Source of the DNA: Flavobacteriaceae bacterium
GTDB lineage: Bacteria; Bacteroidota; Bacteroidia; Flavobacteriales; Flavobacteriaceae
Assembly: GCA_019634365.1 (NCBI GenBank)
Contig: JAHQVM010000041.1
Coordinates: 1-39,769 of the forward strand
Length of the DNA stretch: 39,769 bases
Reading direction: 5' to 3'
The translations under genes and the position numbers were made by a program. A model generated the notes under the pieces. The model made no database searches. It saw only the letters and a list, made by a program, of their open reading frames with translations, and was not told the DNA's origin. Positions within the stretch are counted from its first letter, which is position 1, and each line of letters begins with the position of its first letter. Shown here piece by piece: positions 26,375 through 34,488 of this stretch.

Positions 26375-27852
26375 TACTTTTTAAAACGGTTTTTAACCCA
26401 TCCTACCACGTCCATTTTTTTGTTCAGTTGGAAGAAGGAATATCCCGTTGCAATCAGGATCAAAAGTACCAATAAACTATATTTCCATACAACCGTTTCC
26501 AAGAATGATGCTAAAAAAGCGCTTGTACAAATTAGGAGACAGGTTATAAAAACCCAGTAAAACTCCTTCTTCAGATAGAATTTATATCGGATATAGGTAA
26601 TAATTTGTATCGCAATGAAATGGGTAATATAATACACCAAAAAGCTCATTCCCAAGCCCCATAAACCATAATAGGTATATCCCAAGATATTTAAAGTGAG
26701 CAATAGCGTATTGAAAGAAAAGGTGGTTTTCAGAAACAAATTAGAATCCCCCTTTGCAATGATGATGTACCCCACCGAAAATGAGACTGCCTTAAAAAAC
26801 ATTCCCATAATTGCCCAGCTAACAAATACTATGGTGGGATCGAATTCCCCGGAATACAATATCCGAATGATTTGGGGGGCGAAAGCGATGAAGATAACAA
26901 TGATGGGCGATATTAGAAGCAAAGCAACATGCGCTTGTTCAAATACAGTTTGTTGAATTTTCTTAAGGTCATCAATAATACCAGAAAGCCTTGGGAAATA
27001 ATCCGTCGCCATGGCCGTAAACACCAAACCTACATATTGGTTCAAAATTAGAATTCCAGCATTGTAAAACCCCACCTGATCCACGCCTCCCCTGGCACTA
27101 ATATAAATTTGAAGGATATAGGCCACCAACAAAGACATGAGACCGCTTATGCTTAACATAATTCCCAAGCGAATCATGCTTTTTCCTTCTGAAAAAGCCG
27201 CTTTATTACCAATAGCCTCACCCTTCAGTGGATTTGTTAAGGAATAATAATGAGTTACCGCTAGGCTTAAAAAGGTAGCCAAAACAATGGCCGGGACAAT
27301 AGCATCAATTCCAAAAAAGTAATACAACGGCAGCGTTCCAATCAAACCGAAAAAATTACCCAGCAGGTTCGCCTTGGCCAAGGCATTGAGTCTGCGTATG
27401 CCCTGCAAAACAGCCAGCTTTGCATTGGTGAGTTGCATGAACAATAAAGAAATAGCCACCCAAATGAACAAGAGGGTGTATTCCCTATTCCCAAAGGCCA
27501 ATTCACTTAACCATGGGGAAGTAGCCATAATAAGCAAGGTACCTATGATTCCAGTGATCCAAGTAACACGGTTAAGGATAGCAATGGCTTTTCTCATACC
27601 ATTTTCATTTCCTTTTTCCCGTTCATAGGAGATATCCTTCACTGCACTTTTGTCCATCCCCAAATTGGTTACACCATTCACCATGTTGAGTGTAGACATA
27701 AAAAGACTGGCAATCCCCATTCCTTCGGCACCAATCAGAATGGCAATGACCTTGGACCGAATCACAGCAATGATGATAGCGAACACCTTTACTCCACCAA
27801 AAAGCGAGGTGGCTTTCACAACCTGACGATATGATTCCTGCTTATCTTCCAA
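26374..27852 (-). CDS. Oligosaccharide flippase (Wzx/MATE-like)
   Basis: A 492-residue polytopic inner-membrane protein of the polysaccharide-export flippase superfamily, with about 12-14 helices and a conserved N-terminal block (SYRQVVKATSLFGGVKVF) ahead of helix 1. It translocates undecaprenyl-linked glycan units to the periplasm. The start is a TTG at 27852; the next in-frame Met lies beyond the first conserved segment, so no ATG start is feasible. Three bases separate it from the upstream flippase stop. A second, distinct flippase in the same operon is unusual. Confidence 0.9.
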   Translation of the reverse strand: MEDKQESYRQVVKATSLFGGVKVFAIIIAVIRSKVIAILIGAEGMGIASLFMSTLNMVNGVTNLGMDKSAVKDISYEREKGNENGMRKAIAILNRVTWITGIIGTLLIMATSPWLSELAFGNREYTLLFIWVAISLLFMQLTNAKLAVLQGIRRLNALAKANLLGNFFGLIGTLPLYYFFGIDAIVPAIVLATFLSLAVTHYYSLTNPLKGEAIGNKAAFSEGKSMIRLGIMLSISGLMSLLVAYILQIYISARGGVDQVGFYNAGILILNQYVGLVFTAMATDYFPRLSGIIDDLKKIQQTVFEQAHVALLLISPIIVIFIAFAPQIIRILYSGEFDPTIVFVSWAIMGMFFKAVSFSVGYIIIAKGDSNLFLKTTFSFNTLLLTLNILGYTYYGLWGLGMSFLVYYITHFIAIQIITYIRYKFYLKKEFYWVFITCLLICTSAFLASFLETVVWKYSLLVLLILIATGYSFFQLNKKMDVVGWVKNRFKK

Positions 27853-27855
27853 AAC

Positions 27856-29157
27856 TTACGACTCTGGTGTTGCGGTTTTTTGTTTTTTGAAGTAACGGTA
27901 TACCAAGAACAATACCACCAAAAAGTACACAATGTATCGTAATAAATGCCCAATAACAACCCCTTCTACCCCATAAATATTTACAAAGATGTATGCAAAG
28001 GTGAAGAAAAGTCCGGTGGATAATAACTCTGTAAAAATAAAGGTACGCACCAATTTCTTTGCAATAAACTGATAGGATACCACCATAGCCATGAGACGGA
28101 TAAAGTCTCCAATGAGTTGCCATTTAAACAGGGGTTCCAAGGCAGATTTGTCGTGACCCGGAAAGACCAAATCGATAATGAAATCCCTTAAAAGATACAC
28201 CAAGATCATCCCTACCCCAAATATGGGCAACAAGGTTTTATATATGTTCTTCAGCTCTTTGGTAAAATCGAAACGTGTTTGAATCACGGCAAACTTGGGC
28301 AATACATACATGGAAAAAAGCATGATGGAAAAGGACATATAGTTTTTGGACAGGGAAGTCATTGCCGTCCATATACCCGATCCCTTTTCATCAATTACCC
28401 TAACGATGACATTTCTAATTTCAATTTCCAAATAATTGAGGACGACTGTGGCAAAAAAGGACATCAAGCTAAATGCCAATAGGGATTTGGCCATGGGTAC
28501 CTTAAAGGATAGCCTTCTAAAAGGAATGTACCGTTTCAATTCCTTGAAGAATATTAAGACCAGTACCAAAAATTGAAAAAGGGGTGTAATGGCAATCGCC
28601 AACAGTACCCCGTCCAGATTCTTTTCGTATACAAAATAAATGGTGAGCCCAGCCGATGCCAAGTAACTAATGAGATCAATCTTAACGAATTTCTTGTACT
28701 GGGAAAGCCCATTGATAACACCATTGAATATCCGTTGCAACCCAATAAAGGGAACGATCAGTGCCGTAAGCTTAATTAAAAAGGTATAATCCGTGGTTTG
28801 GAATATGTATTCACTTATGGCTCCAGCACCAAAGAATAATGCTACGGAAGAAACCGCGACAGCAGACGACCAAAAAACGAAGGTGGTCGAAAATACCTTG
28901 TGCAAGGTTTCATTATCTTCCTTGAATTCGGCGACATACTTCACAATCCCATTAAACACTCCCAAAGATGTTAACGAAGTAAGCATTTGGATGAGATTCC
29001 GTAACTGCCCCATTAAATGGAAACCAGCCTCCCCAAAATACAAACTGATCATCCTTTGGATAAAAAGCGAAATCCCCAGTCTCGTTATGATCACTGGGGC
29101 ATTTAAAGAGGTCATCTTTAAAAGGAGGTTGTTCTTTATGAACTTCGGAACCTTCAA
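27856..29157 (-). CDS. Oligosaccharide flippase (Wzx-like)
   Basis: A 433-residue polytopic membrane protein, about 12 predicted helices, with the N-terminal signature KMTSLNAPVIITRLGISLF and the GEAGFHLMGQLRNLI loop of O-antigen translocases. The start is a TTG at 29157 overlapping the TGA of the aminotransferase gene (TTGA). An internal ATG at 29115 would remove the first 14 residues and is the only alternative. It flips a lipid-linked glycan. It shares fold but little obvious identity with the next flippase, so they may serve different substrates or form a pair. Confidence 0.9.
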   Translation of the reverse strand: MKVPKFIKNNLLLKMTSLNAPVIITRLGISLFIQRMISLYFGEAGFHLMGQLRNLIQMLTSLTSLGVFNGIVKYVAEFKEDNETLHKVFSTTFVFWSSAVAVSSVALFFGAGAISEYIFQTTDYTFLIKLTALIVPFIGLQRIFNGVINGLSQYKKFVKIDLISYLASAGLTIYFVYEKNLDGVLLAIAITPLFQFLVLVLIFFKELKRYIPFRRLSFKVPMAKSLLAFSLMSFFATVVLNYLEIEIRNVIVRVIDEKGSGIWTAMTSLSKNYMSFSIMLFSMYVLPKFAVIQTRFDFTKELKNIYKTLLPIFGVGMILVYLLRDFIIDLVFPGHDKSALEPLFKWQLIGDFIRLMAMVVSYQFIAKKLVRTFIFTELLSTGLFFTFAYIFVNIYGVEGVVIGHLLRYIVYFLVVLFLVYRYFKKQKTATPES

Positions 29158-30260
29158 GAATAGCGGTTTAAAACAGTTATTATCTTATTCACCTGATCGT
29201 CTGTCATGACAGGGCTTATCGGAATACTTACAATCGTATCGTGGATGGCTTCGGTGATGGGAAATTGTAAATGTGATAATTCAGACAATGCCTTTTGTTT
29301 ATGTGGGGGTATGGGGTAATGCACCAAGTGTCCAATTTCGTTTTCATTCAAATAACTTTTGAAATGATCACGATCTGTTACGCGTACCACAAATAAATGA
29401 AAAATATGGTCCTTTCCTCCTTCGTATTCCGGAAGGGTAATGAGCTCATTGTTTATTTCGGCAAGGTATTTCTTGGCAATGGTCCTTCGAGCCTCATTAT
29501 CGCTATCTAAGTCTTTCAATTTCACATTAAGAAGTGCCGCTTGTACTTCATCCAATCTACTGTTCACTCCTACCCAATCACTCACGTAGCGCTGAGAAAA
29601 CCCATAATTTCGAAGTTTGGCCACCAGTTCTGCCAATGCTTCATTATTGGTAGTAACGGCACCCCCGTCTCCTAGTGCACCCAAGTTCTTGGTAGGATAG
29701 AAACTAAAACCGGCGGCATCTCCCAAATTTCCTGCTCTCTTGCCATTTTCATCACATGCACCGTGTGCTTGCGCTGCATCTTCAATCACCATAAGATCAT
29801 TGTCCTTTGCAAATTGACGAATGGCTTCCATTGGTGCCAATTGGCCGTATAAATGCACGGGCATGATTGCCTTGGTTTTGGAACTCAAATGCTGTTGTAA
29901 GTCTGTCACATTAAAACTGTAACGTGATGTTTCCGACTCCACCAAAACAGGTGTCAATCCTGCCTGCTTAATCCCAAGAATCGTAGCAATATATGTGTTT
30001 GAAGCAACCAAGACCTCATCACCTTTCGACATTTTGCCCAATTGAATATAGGCTTCCAAAATCAACCGAAGTGCATCCAATCCATTAGCTACGCCCACAC
30101 AATAGTTGGTCCCGCAATACTTGGCAAATTCAGTTTCGAAGGTGCGCACCTGATCTCCCAATATGTAATATCCAGAATCTAAGAAATTCTTAAAAACCTC
30201 TTGAAATTCAACATCATATCGAGCATTGATCTTATGTAAGTCTAAAAATGGAACTTTCAT
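29154..30260 (-). CDS. DegT/DnrJ/EryC1 family sugar aminotransferase
   Basis: A 368-residue PLP-dependent nucleotide-sugar aminotransferase. The PLP lysine is K191 in FYPTKNLGALGDGGAV, the pyridine-nitrogen aspartate is D161 in EDAAQAHGA, and the N-terminal FLDLHKIN and ANGLDALRL blocks are intact. In an operon with an FdtA-type isomerase the expected reaction is 3-amination of a dTDP-3-keto-6-deoxyhexose (FdtB/QdtB role). Starts with ATG, overlapping the FemAB-like gene by 4 bp and the flippase by 4 bp. Confidence 0.9.
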   Translation of the reverse strand: MKVPFLDLHKINARYDVEFQEVFKNFLDSGYYILGDQVRTFETEFAKYCGTNYCVGVANGLDALRLILEAYIQLGKMSKGDEVLVASNTYIATILGIKQAGLTPVLVESETSRYSFNVTDLQQHLSSKTKAIMPVHLYGQLAPMEAIRQFAKDNDLMVIEDAAQAHGACDENGKRAGNLGDAAGFSFYPTKNLGALGDGGAVTTNNEALAELVAKLRNYGFSQRYVSDWVGVNSRLDEVQAALLNVKLKDLDSDNEARRTIAKKYLAEINNELITLPEYEGGKDHIFHLFVVRVTDRDHFKSYLNENEIGHLVHYPIPPHKQKALSELSHLQFPITEAIHDTIVSIPISPVMTDDQVNKIITVLNRYS

Positions 30261-31195
30261 AGGGTGAGTCTATAGTGATCTAGATTTCTGGGCGAAGACC
30301 CAAATTCTTCTTTGTACCGGGTAAGCCCTTGATTGTAATACGATCCTCCTTCCATAGTGGTAGTGCCAAAATCGAAATATGAATACCCTTGGTTCTTATA
30401 TTCATGAATTAAGTAAAGATACAATTGCTCTAATACCCTTTGTTCCTTTCCGTCTTCTATGACAGCCGAGTATTGCGACTTTACCACACCGTTATCAATA
30501 AATAGGGTAATGCCCGCCAAAATAGTAGCGTCACTTTCTATATTATATTGTACAATGTTATTGGGAAAACGTTCTTTAAGGAGGGTAATTTCTTCCAATG
30601 AATGAACGGGAGTACTTCCGTACGTATCCTTTAAAACCGGAATAAGCACGTGATTCCAAAAACCTGAGATATCTTCCGTCTTCTTCAAAGTAAGTGTTGG
30701 ATGGCTACTGAAATCCGGAATCTTGCGTTTCGTTCTATGAAACGGAATTTTAGTTCGTAAGTCTGTCACAAAATTCATATCCCGACTCACTAAAGTAGCT
30801 CCTTTCTGAAACAGTAAATATTCCATCGCACTGCTGTAATTCCCTTGCAGGAAAGAAGGGATCAACTTCATTGACAGTGCTTTGATATTCTCAGACCCTA
30901 GAAAATCCAAAAGCGCCTGAAAACATTGATCAATATCACCGGTATATCTGGATTCGCATAGAAGACCTCCATAGGTTAACCCATTGTGACTATATACCTC
31001 ATTCTCTTTTATATGTGCTGGAAAAATCCCAACCAGTCGATTCTTTTTAAGGATGATTAGCGAATAATCCTCGAACTTGGAACTGTGATATTCCATGAAA
31101 TCCCTGTGCAAAAGGAATGTTGCATTCTTAGAGGAGGTTACAAATTGATTCCACGACTTCCTATCGTCTGCTGTATACCTTTTTACCGTATAGAT
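30257..31195 (-). CDS. FemAB/GNAT-like acyltransferase with non-canonical start
   Basis: A FemAB-like protein of the kind found in O-antigen and capsule clusters. The conserved front (SSKNATFLLHRDFMEYHS) and the C-terminal YFDFGTTTMEGGSYYNQGL block, followed by RYKEEFG, are typical. Counting only standard starts it would begin at a TTG at 31111 (284 residues), which would cut through the conserved N-terminal motif. Protein-like sequence continues 28 codons upstream, to an ATC at 31193-31195 (IYTVKRYTADDRKSWNQF), before an in-frame TAA. Homologs normally begin with Met at about this point, so I take ATC at 31195 as the likely (rare) start, giving 312 residues. It may transfer an amino acid or acyl group to an amino sugar. 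First gene of the operon, overlapping the aminotransferase by 4 bp. Confidence 0.78.
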   Translation of the reverse strand: MYTVKRYTADDRKSWNQFVTSSKNATFLLHRDFMEYHSSKFEDYSLIILKKNRLVGIFPAHIKENEVYSHNGLTYGGLLCESRYTGDIDQCFQALLDFLGSENIKALSMKLIPSFLQGNYSSAMEYLLFQKGATLVSRDMNFVTDLRTKIPFHRTKRKIPDFSSHPTLTLKKTEDISGFWNHVLIPVLKDTYGSTPVHSLEEITLLKERFPNNIVQYNIESDATILAGITLFIDNGVVKSQYSAVIEDGKEQRVLEQLYLYLIHEYKNQGYSYFDFGTTTMEGGSYYNQGLTRYKEEFGSSPRNLDHYRLTL

Positions 31196-31232
31196 AGTGT
31201 CTCGGTTTTAAGTTAGTATTGTATTACCAGTC

Positions 31233-31240
31233 CAAATGTA
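31233..31240 (-). promoter_or_regulatory. -7 promoter element (TACATTTG) for the six-gene glycan operon
   Basis: Exact TAnnTTTG match ending 37 bp before the proposed ATC start at 31195 and about 120 bp before the alternative TTG at 31111. It lies in the 200-bp gap after the phosphatase-superfamily gene and marks a separate operon. Confidence 0.55.
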
Positions 31241-31395
31241 TGGCTTTTTACAAATTTAAGATGTACTGTATTCTTACAACATCTATAGTGAAGTAACCTT
31301 TTCATTGAATCCGTTGCGTCATTGCTTAGACCTATTGTGGCATCCGTTGGCCAATTTTTAGAGGTTCTAGCGTGCCTGTCGATTGAAACAATGGA

Positions 31396-32874
31396 TTATT
31401 TCACCTTTTCGAACACAAAATCCCCATTCTCATCAATATACTTATACACTCCACGGCGCGCTCCCTTATCGATAATGGCAAAGGATGCATCTTCCTCCAG
31501 GTGCTCTAAATAGATGGTATCTTCTGAAAGGGATGTAAACAAACACCTAAAAAGATTGATGGGGGTTTTAAGTCGATCGTCATGTCTTTCGATTCCATCT
31601 GGCCATCGAATGGACAACTGAATACTGTACGCAGAATTAAGAAGGGCCTCATCTTCCGTTTTTATATAGATTTCCCGCATATAATTATAGCCCACATATC
31701 CGCCATGATCTGCCATAATAACTACTAAAGCGTCCGGATCCTTGTCGTTGATCACAGCAACAATTTCCTTCAACTTTGCATTCGCTATTTCCAGTTTTTT
31801 CAACCATTTCTCCTTTTCCTTTTCAATGCCTTCCCCTTCGTTCTTCCATGTGGCAACATGACTGGGGTTCAATACTTCGATAAAAAAGAACTGAGGCGAG
31901 TCTCCTTGTGCATTCAAGCGCCCTTCAAGCGGTGGAATAACATCCACGGGTTTGTTAAGCCCTGTCCCAATGTAATTTATGTCCTCAAACTTATAATTGC
32001 AATAATCAAAACCCAATTGGGGCCTACTCATCAATAAATAGGGAGTTTCTACTACAAGATTGGTTGTATACCCATTGTTTTTGAAAACTTCCAGTACAGG
32101 GTTTTGGGAAACGATGAAATCCCTCGAATTAAGAATTTCCCCCAAGCCCATTCCTTTGTTAAAGTAATGGTGCTTCATATTGAAAGTGGCACTATTGGAA
32201 GTCAGTGTACTAATGTAATTGGACCTGAAATCATCGTAATTGGTAAAGCCTTCTTCCACGAGAAAATCTTCCAATTCGGTTTCAGCCACACCATAATACC
32301 CTTGCTTGAGTTGGGTGAAGTTCACATAACCGTCTGGTTGAATAAAATACACGTTAGGCTTCTTTTTGAAAGTAGCCGCTACAATGGCATCGGGTTGTTT
32401 GTTCCACTCTGCGGGAAAACGTACTTGCTGCATCAATGTTGGCACCAGTGTTATGAGGCCGATAACCGCCAACAACCACTGAAAGATAAGAAGCTTGCGA
32501 TACTGTTGATGAAGGAAATAGGCAAATAATCCTGCTAAAACCAAAATCAAGAGACCCGCCCAGATATTGAATCCACCGTACAAACAAAGCCGTAACAAGG
32601 ATAGAAAAGCAAAGGCCCCGAAAAACGGCAATAGGTACTTCCTTATCTTTTCAAAAACCTTGAATTGCGCAAGCAAATAAACCCCGACAAAAACCAGTAC
32701 AGGAAGTACTAAAAAGAGCTTAATGAAATACTTGACGTGCTCCCAGGTATTCACCAGAGTGTAGTTGTTCGTGAAATAAAAAAACAAAGGGTACAATCCT
32801 GCACCAAGTGCCGCAAAGAACGGGTAAAGGATTTTCGATTTCAGTAGGGCAATGTTCTTGTTTTTCAAATTCAT
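31396..32874 (-). CDS. Membrane alkaline-phosphatase-superfamily protein (sulfatase-like), copy 2
   Basis: A 492-residue protein with five or so helices in the first 150 residues and an extracytoplasmic catalytic domain. The alkaline-phosphatase-superfamily metal site is suggested by IQPDGYVNF (D181), a Ser/Thr-rich segment with candidate nucleophile at 222-229 (STLTSNSATF), NPSHV (H339) and MADHGGYVG (D389, H390). Related folds include sulfatases and phosphoethanolamine/phosphoglycerol transferases. Given its place in a glycan locus I favour addition or removal of a phospho-substituent on a surface glycan. Starts with ATG, 93 bp downstream of its paralog. Confidence 0.78.
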   Translation of the reverse strand: MNLKNKNIALLKSKILYPFFAALGAGLYPLFFYFTNNYTLVNTWEHVKYFIKLFLVLPVLVFVGVYLLAQFKVFEKIRKYLLPFFGAFAFLSLLRLCLYGGFNIWAGLLILVLAGLFAYFLHQQYRKLLIFQWLLAVIGLITLVPTLMQQVRFPAEWNKQPDAIVAATFKKKPNVYFIQPDGYVNFTQLKQGYYGVAETELEDFLVEEGFTNYDDFRSNYISTLTSNSATFNMKHHYFNKGMGLGEILNSRDFIVSQNPVLEVFKNNGYTTNLVVETPYLLMSRPQLGFDYCNYKFEDINYIGTGLNKPVDVIPPLEGRLNAQGDSPQFFFIEVLNPSHVATWKNEGEGIEKEKEKWLKKLEIANAKLKEIVAVINDKDPDALVVIMADHGGYVGYNYMREIYIKTEDEALLNSAYSIQLSIRWPDGIERHDDRLKTPINLFRCLFTSLSEDTIYLEHLEEDASFAIIDKGARRGVYKYIDENGDFVFEKVK

Positions 32875-32967
32875 AAAAACCGGAGGCCAATTAAGTTAGG
32901 AATGGATTCGGTAGAATAGCATTCCGGAGGTATTTCTCGACTGCTAAAGTAGTAAAATAGGGGCTAT

Positions 32968-34488
32968 TTAAGGCGTATGCATAGGGAGCATTTGTTCGCA
33001 AACAATTTCCCCTTTTCCGTTGATATACCTATACACACCCTTAGGGGCATTTTTCATGAGTATGATATAACTATCGTCAGGTTGCCTATGTTGCAGCAGG
33101 GAAGGATCTTCACCAAGATAGGCAAAAATCGTTCGAAATAGATTCACAGAACTCTTAAGATCAACATCTACTCCATTCAAATTCGTCTCAGGCCATTTAA
33201 TGGCGCACAGGCTTGCAAAAAGGCTATAGATATGATCCCGTTGGGTAGTCTTTTCATACATCTGCATGGCATACTCCAGGCCAACGTACCCTCCATGATC
33301 GGCCAAAAGAATGATCATCGCCCCCGGATCTTTTTTCTCGATGGTAGTGATCATTTTGGTCAAGCGTTCGTTAGCGTATGCCAGACTTTCCTCCCAATGC
33401 TTTTTCTCACCTTCTACTCCCTGTGCATCTCCCTTCCGGTTTTTTATGTGTCCCGGATTAAAAAACTCAACAAAGAAGAATTTGGGTTCACTGGTATCCA
33501 TGACCAAATAACCTTCCAAATCGGTCTGCACGTCTTTTTTATTCCGAAAACCAGAACCAATAAAAGGTACATCGAACGTGGAAAAATTGCAGGCATCATA
33601 TCCCATTTTGGGTCGATTCAATAAAACATATGGAGACTCTAAAATAAGATGGGTTTTATAGCCATTGTCCTTCAGGATGTTCAGAGCAGGATTATCTGAA
33701 ACGAGCAGCTTTCGGGCATTCAGCGATTTACTGGGATGCGTACCATAATTAAAATAATGGTGTTTCATGCCAAAGAGAGCGCCGTTAGAGGCCAAGGTAG
33801 ATGGATAGTTACTTCTAAAATTGGGGTATAGGGTAAATCCATTATCATCTAAAAAGGACTTGAACTGGGAATTATCCATATTGTAATGCCCACGCACGAT
33901 TTCTTCAAAATTCACATAGCCATCGGGCTGAATGAGATAAATGTTCGGTTTCTTCTTGAGCACTATGGCCTCAATAGCATCTGGTTGCTTAATCCATTCT
34001 GTTGAAATGCTCCTTTGTTCCCATAGTACGGGAATAAGATAAAATAAGCCTATAATCGCAATGATCACCTGAAGAAAAATGATCTTCTTATAATGTTTGT
34101 ACAACAGAAAGGCAAAAGGTATTACTGCCAAAAACGTTATCAATGCCAGCTTTTTCTTTAACTGGGCATATAAGGCGATTTCCACAAACAATAGAAAAAC
34201 AAATACCGTTAAGAAGAACAATCCATATGTACGCCATTTCTTTAAAAAGCCTTTTTTCGAAATACGATACAATACCCAGAACAATAAGGCGGGTGCAACG
34301 ATGAACAAAGCAAAAAAGAAAAGGAAATGTTGCCAGGAATTTACTAACTGAAAGTTATGGGTGTAATAGGAAATGAAAGGATAGAGTCCCGTTACCACTC
34401 CAGCCAAAAGAGGATATTCGCTATCGTCTTTTAGTCGGGTAAATAACCTATGCTTCCATTTTTTCAAATCAACTGTTTCTATTTTCAA
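32968..34488 (-). CDS. Membrane alkaline-phosphatase-superfamily protein (sulfatase-like), copy 1
   Basis: A 506-residue paralog of the next gene, sharing KQPDAI, IQPDGYVNF, MKHHYFN and ADHGGYVG and the same helix-rich N-terminus. Predicted site residues are D189, candidate nucleophile S/T at 230-235, H347 (NPGHI), D397 and H398. The start must be non-ATG: TTG at 34488 (20-bp overlap with the methyltransferase gene) or TTG at 34467 (1 bp after its stop). The latter aligns better with the length of the paralog's N-terminus. Function as for the paralog; differences in the Ser/Thr segment may mean different specificity. Confidence 0.78.
   Translation of the reverse strand: MKIETVDLKKWKHRLFTRLKDDSEYPLLAGVVTGLYPFISYYTHNFQLVNSWQHFLFFFALFIVAPALLFWVLYRISKKGFLKKWRTYGLFFLTVFVFLLFVEIALYAQLKKKLALITFLAVIPFAFLLYKHYKKIIFLQVIIAIIGLFYLIPVLWEQRSISTEWIKQPDAIEAIVLKKKPNIYLIQPDGYVNFEEIVRGHYNMDNSQFKSFLDDNGFTLYPNFRSNYPSTLASNGALFGMKHHYFNYGTHPSKSLNARKLLVSDNPALNILKDNGYKTHLILESPYVLLNRPKMGYDACNFSTFDVPFIGSGFRNKKDVQTDLEGYLVMDTSEPKFFFVEFFNPGHIKNRKGDAQGVEGEKKHWEESLAYANERLTKMITTIEKKDPGAMIILLADHGGYVGLEYAMQMYEKTTQRDHIYSLFASLCAIKWPETNLNGVDVDLKSSVNLFRTIFAYLGEDPSLLQHRQPDDSYIILMKNAPKGVYRYINGKGEIVCEQMLPMHTP

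Noticed and set aside
31309-31349. Direct repeat ATCCGTTG (31309-31316 and 31342-31349), 33 bp apart, upstream of the six-gene operon
   Set aside because: Spacing near three helical turns is tempting for an operator, but an 8-bp repeat in a 200-bp gap is expected by chance often enough.
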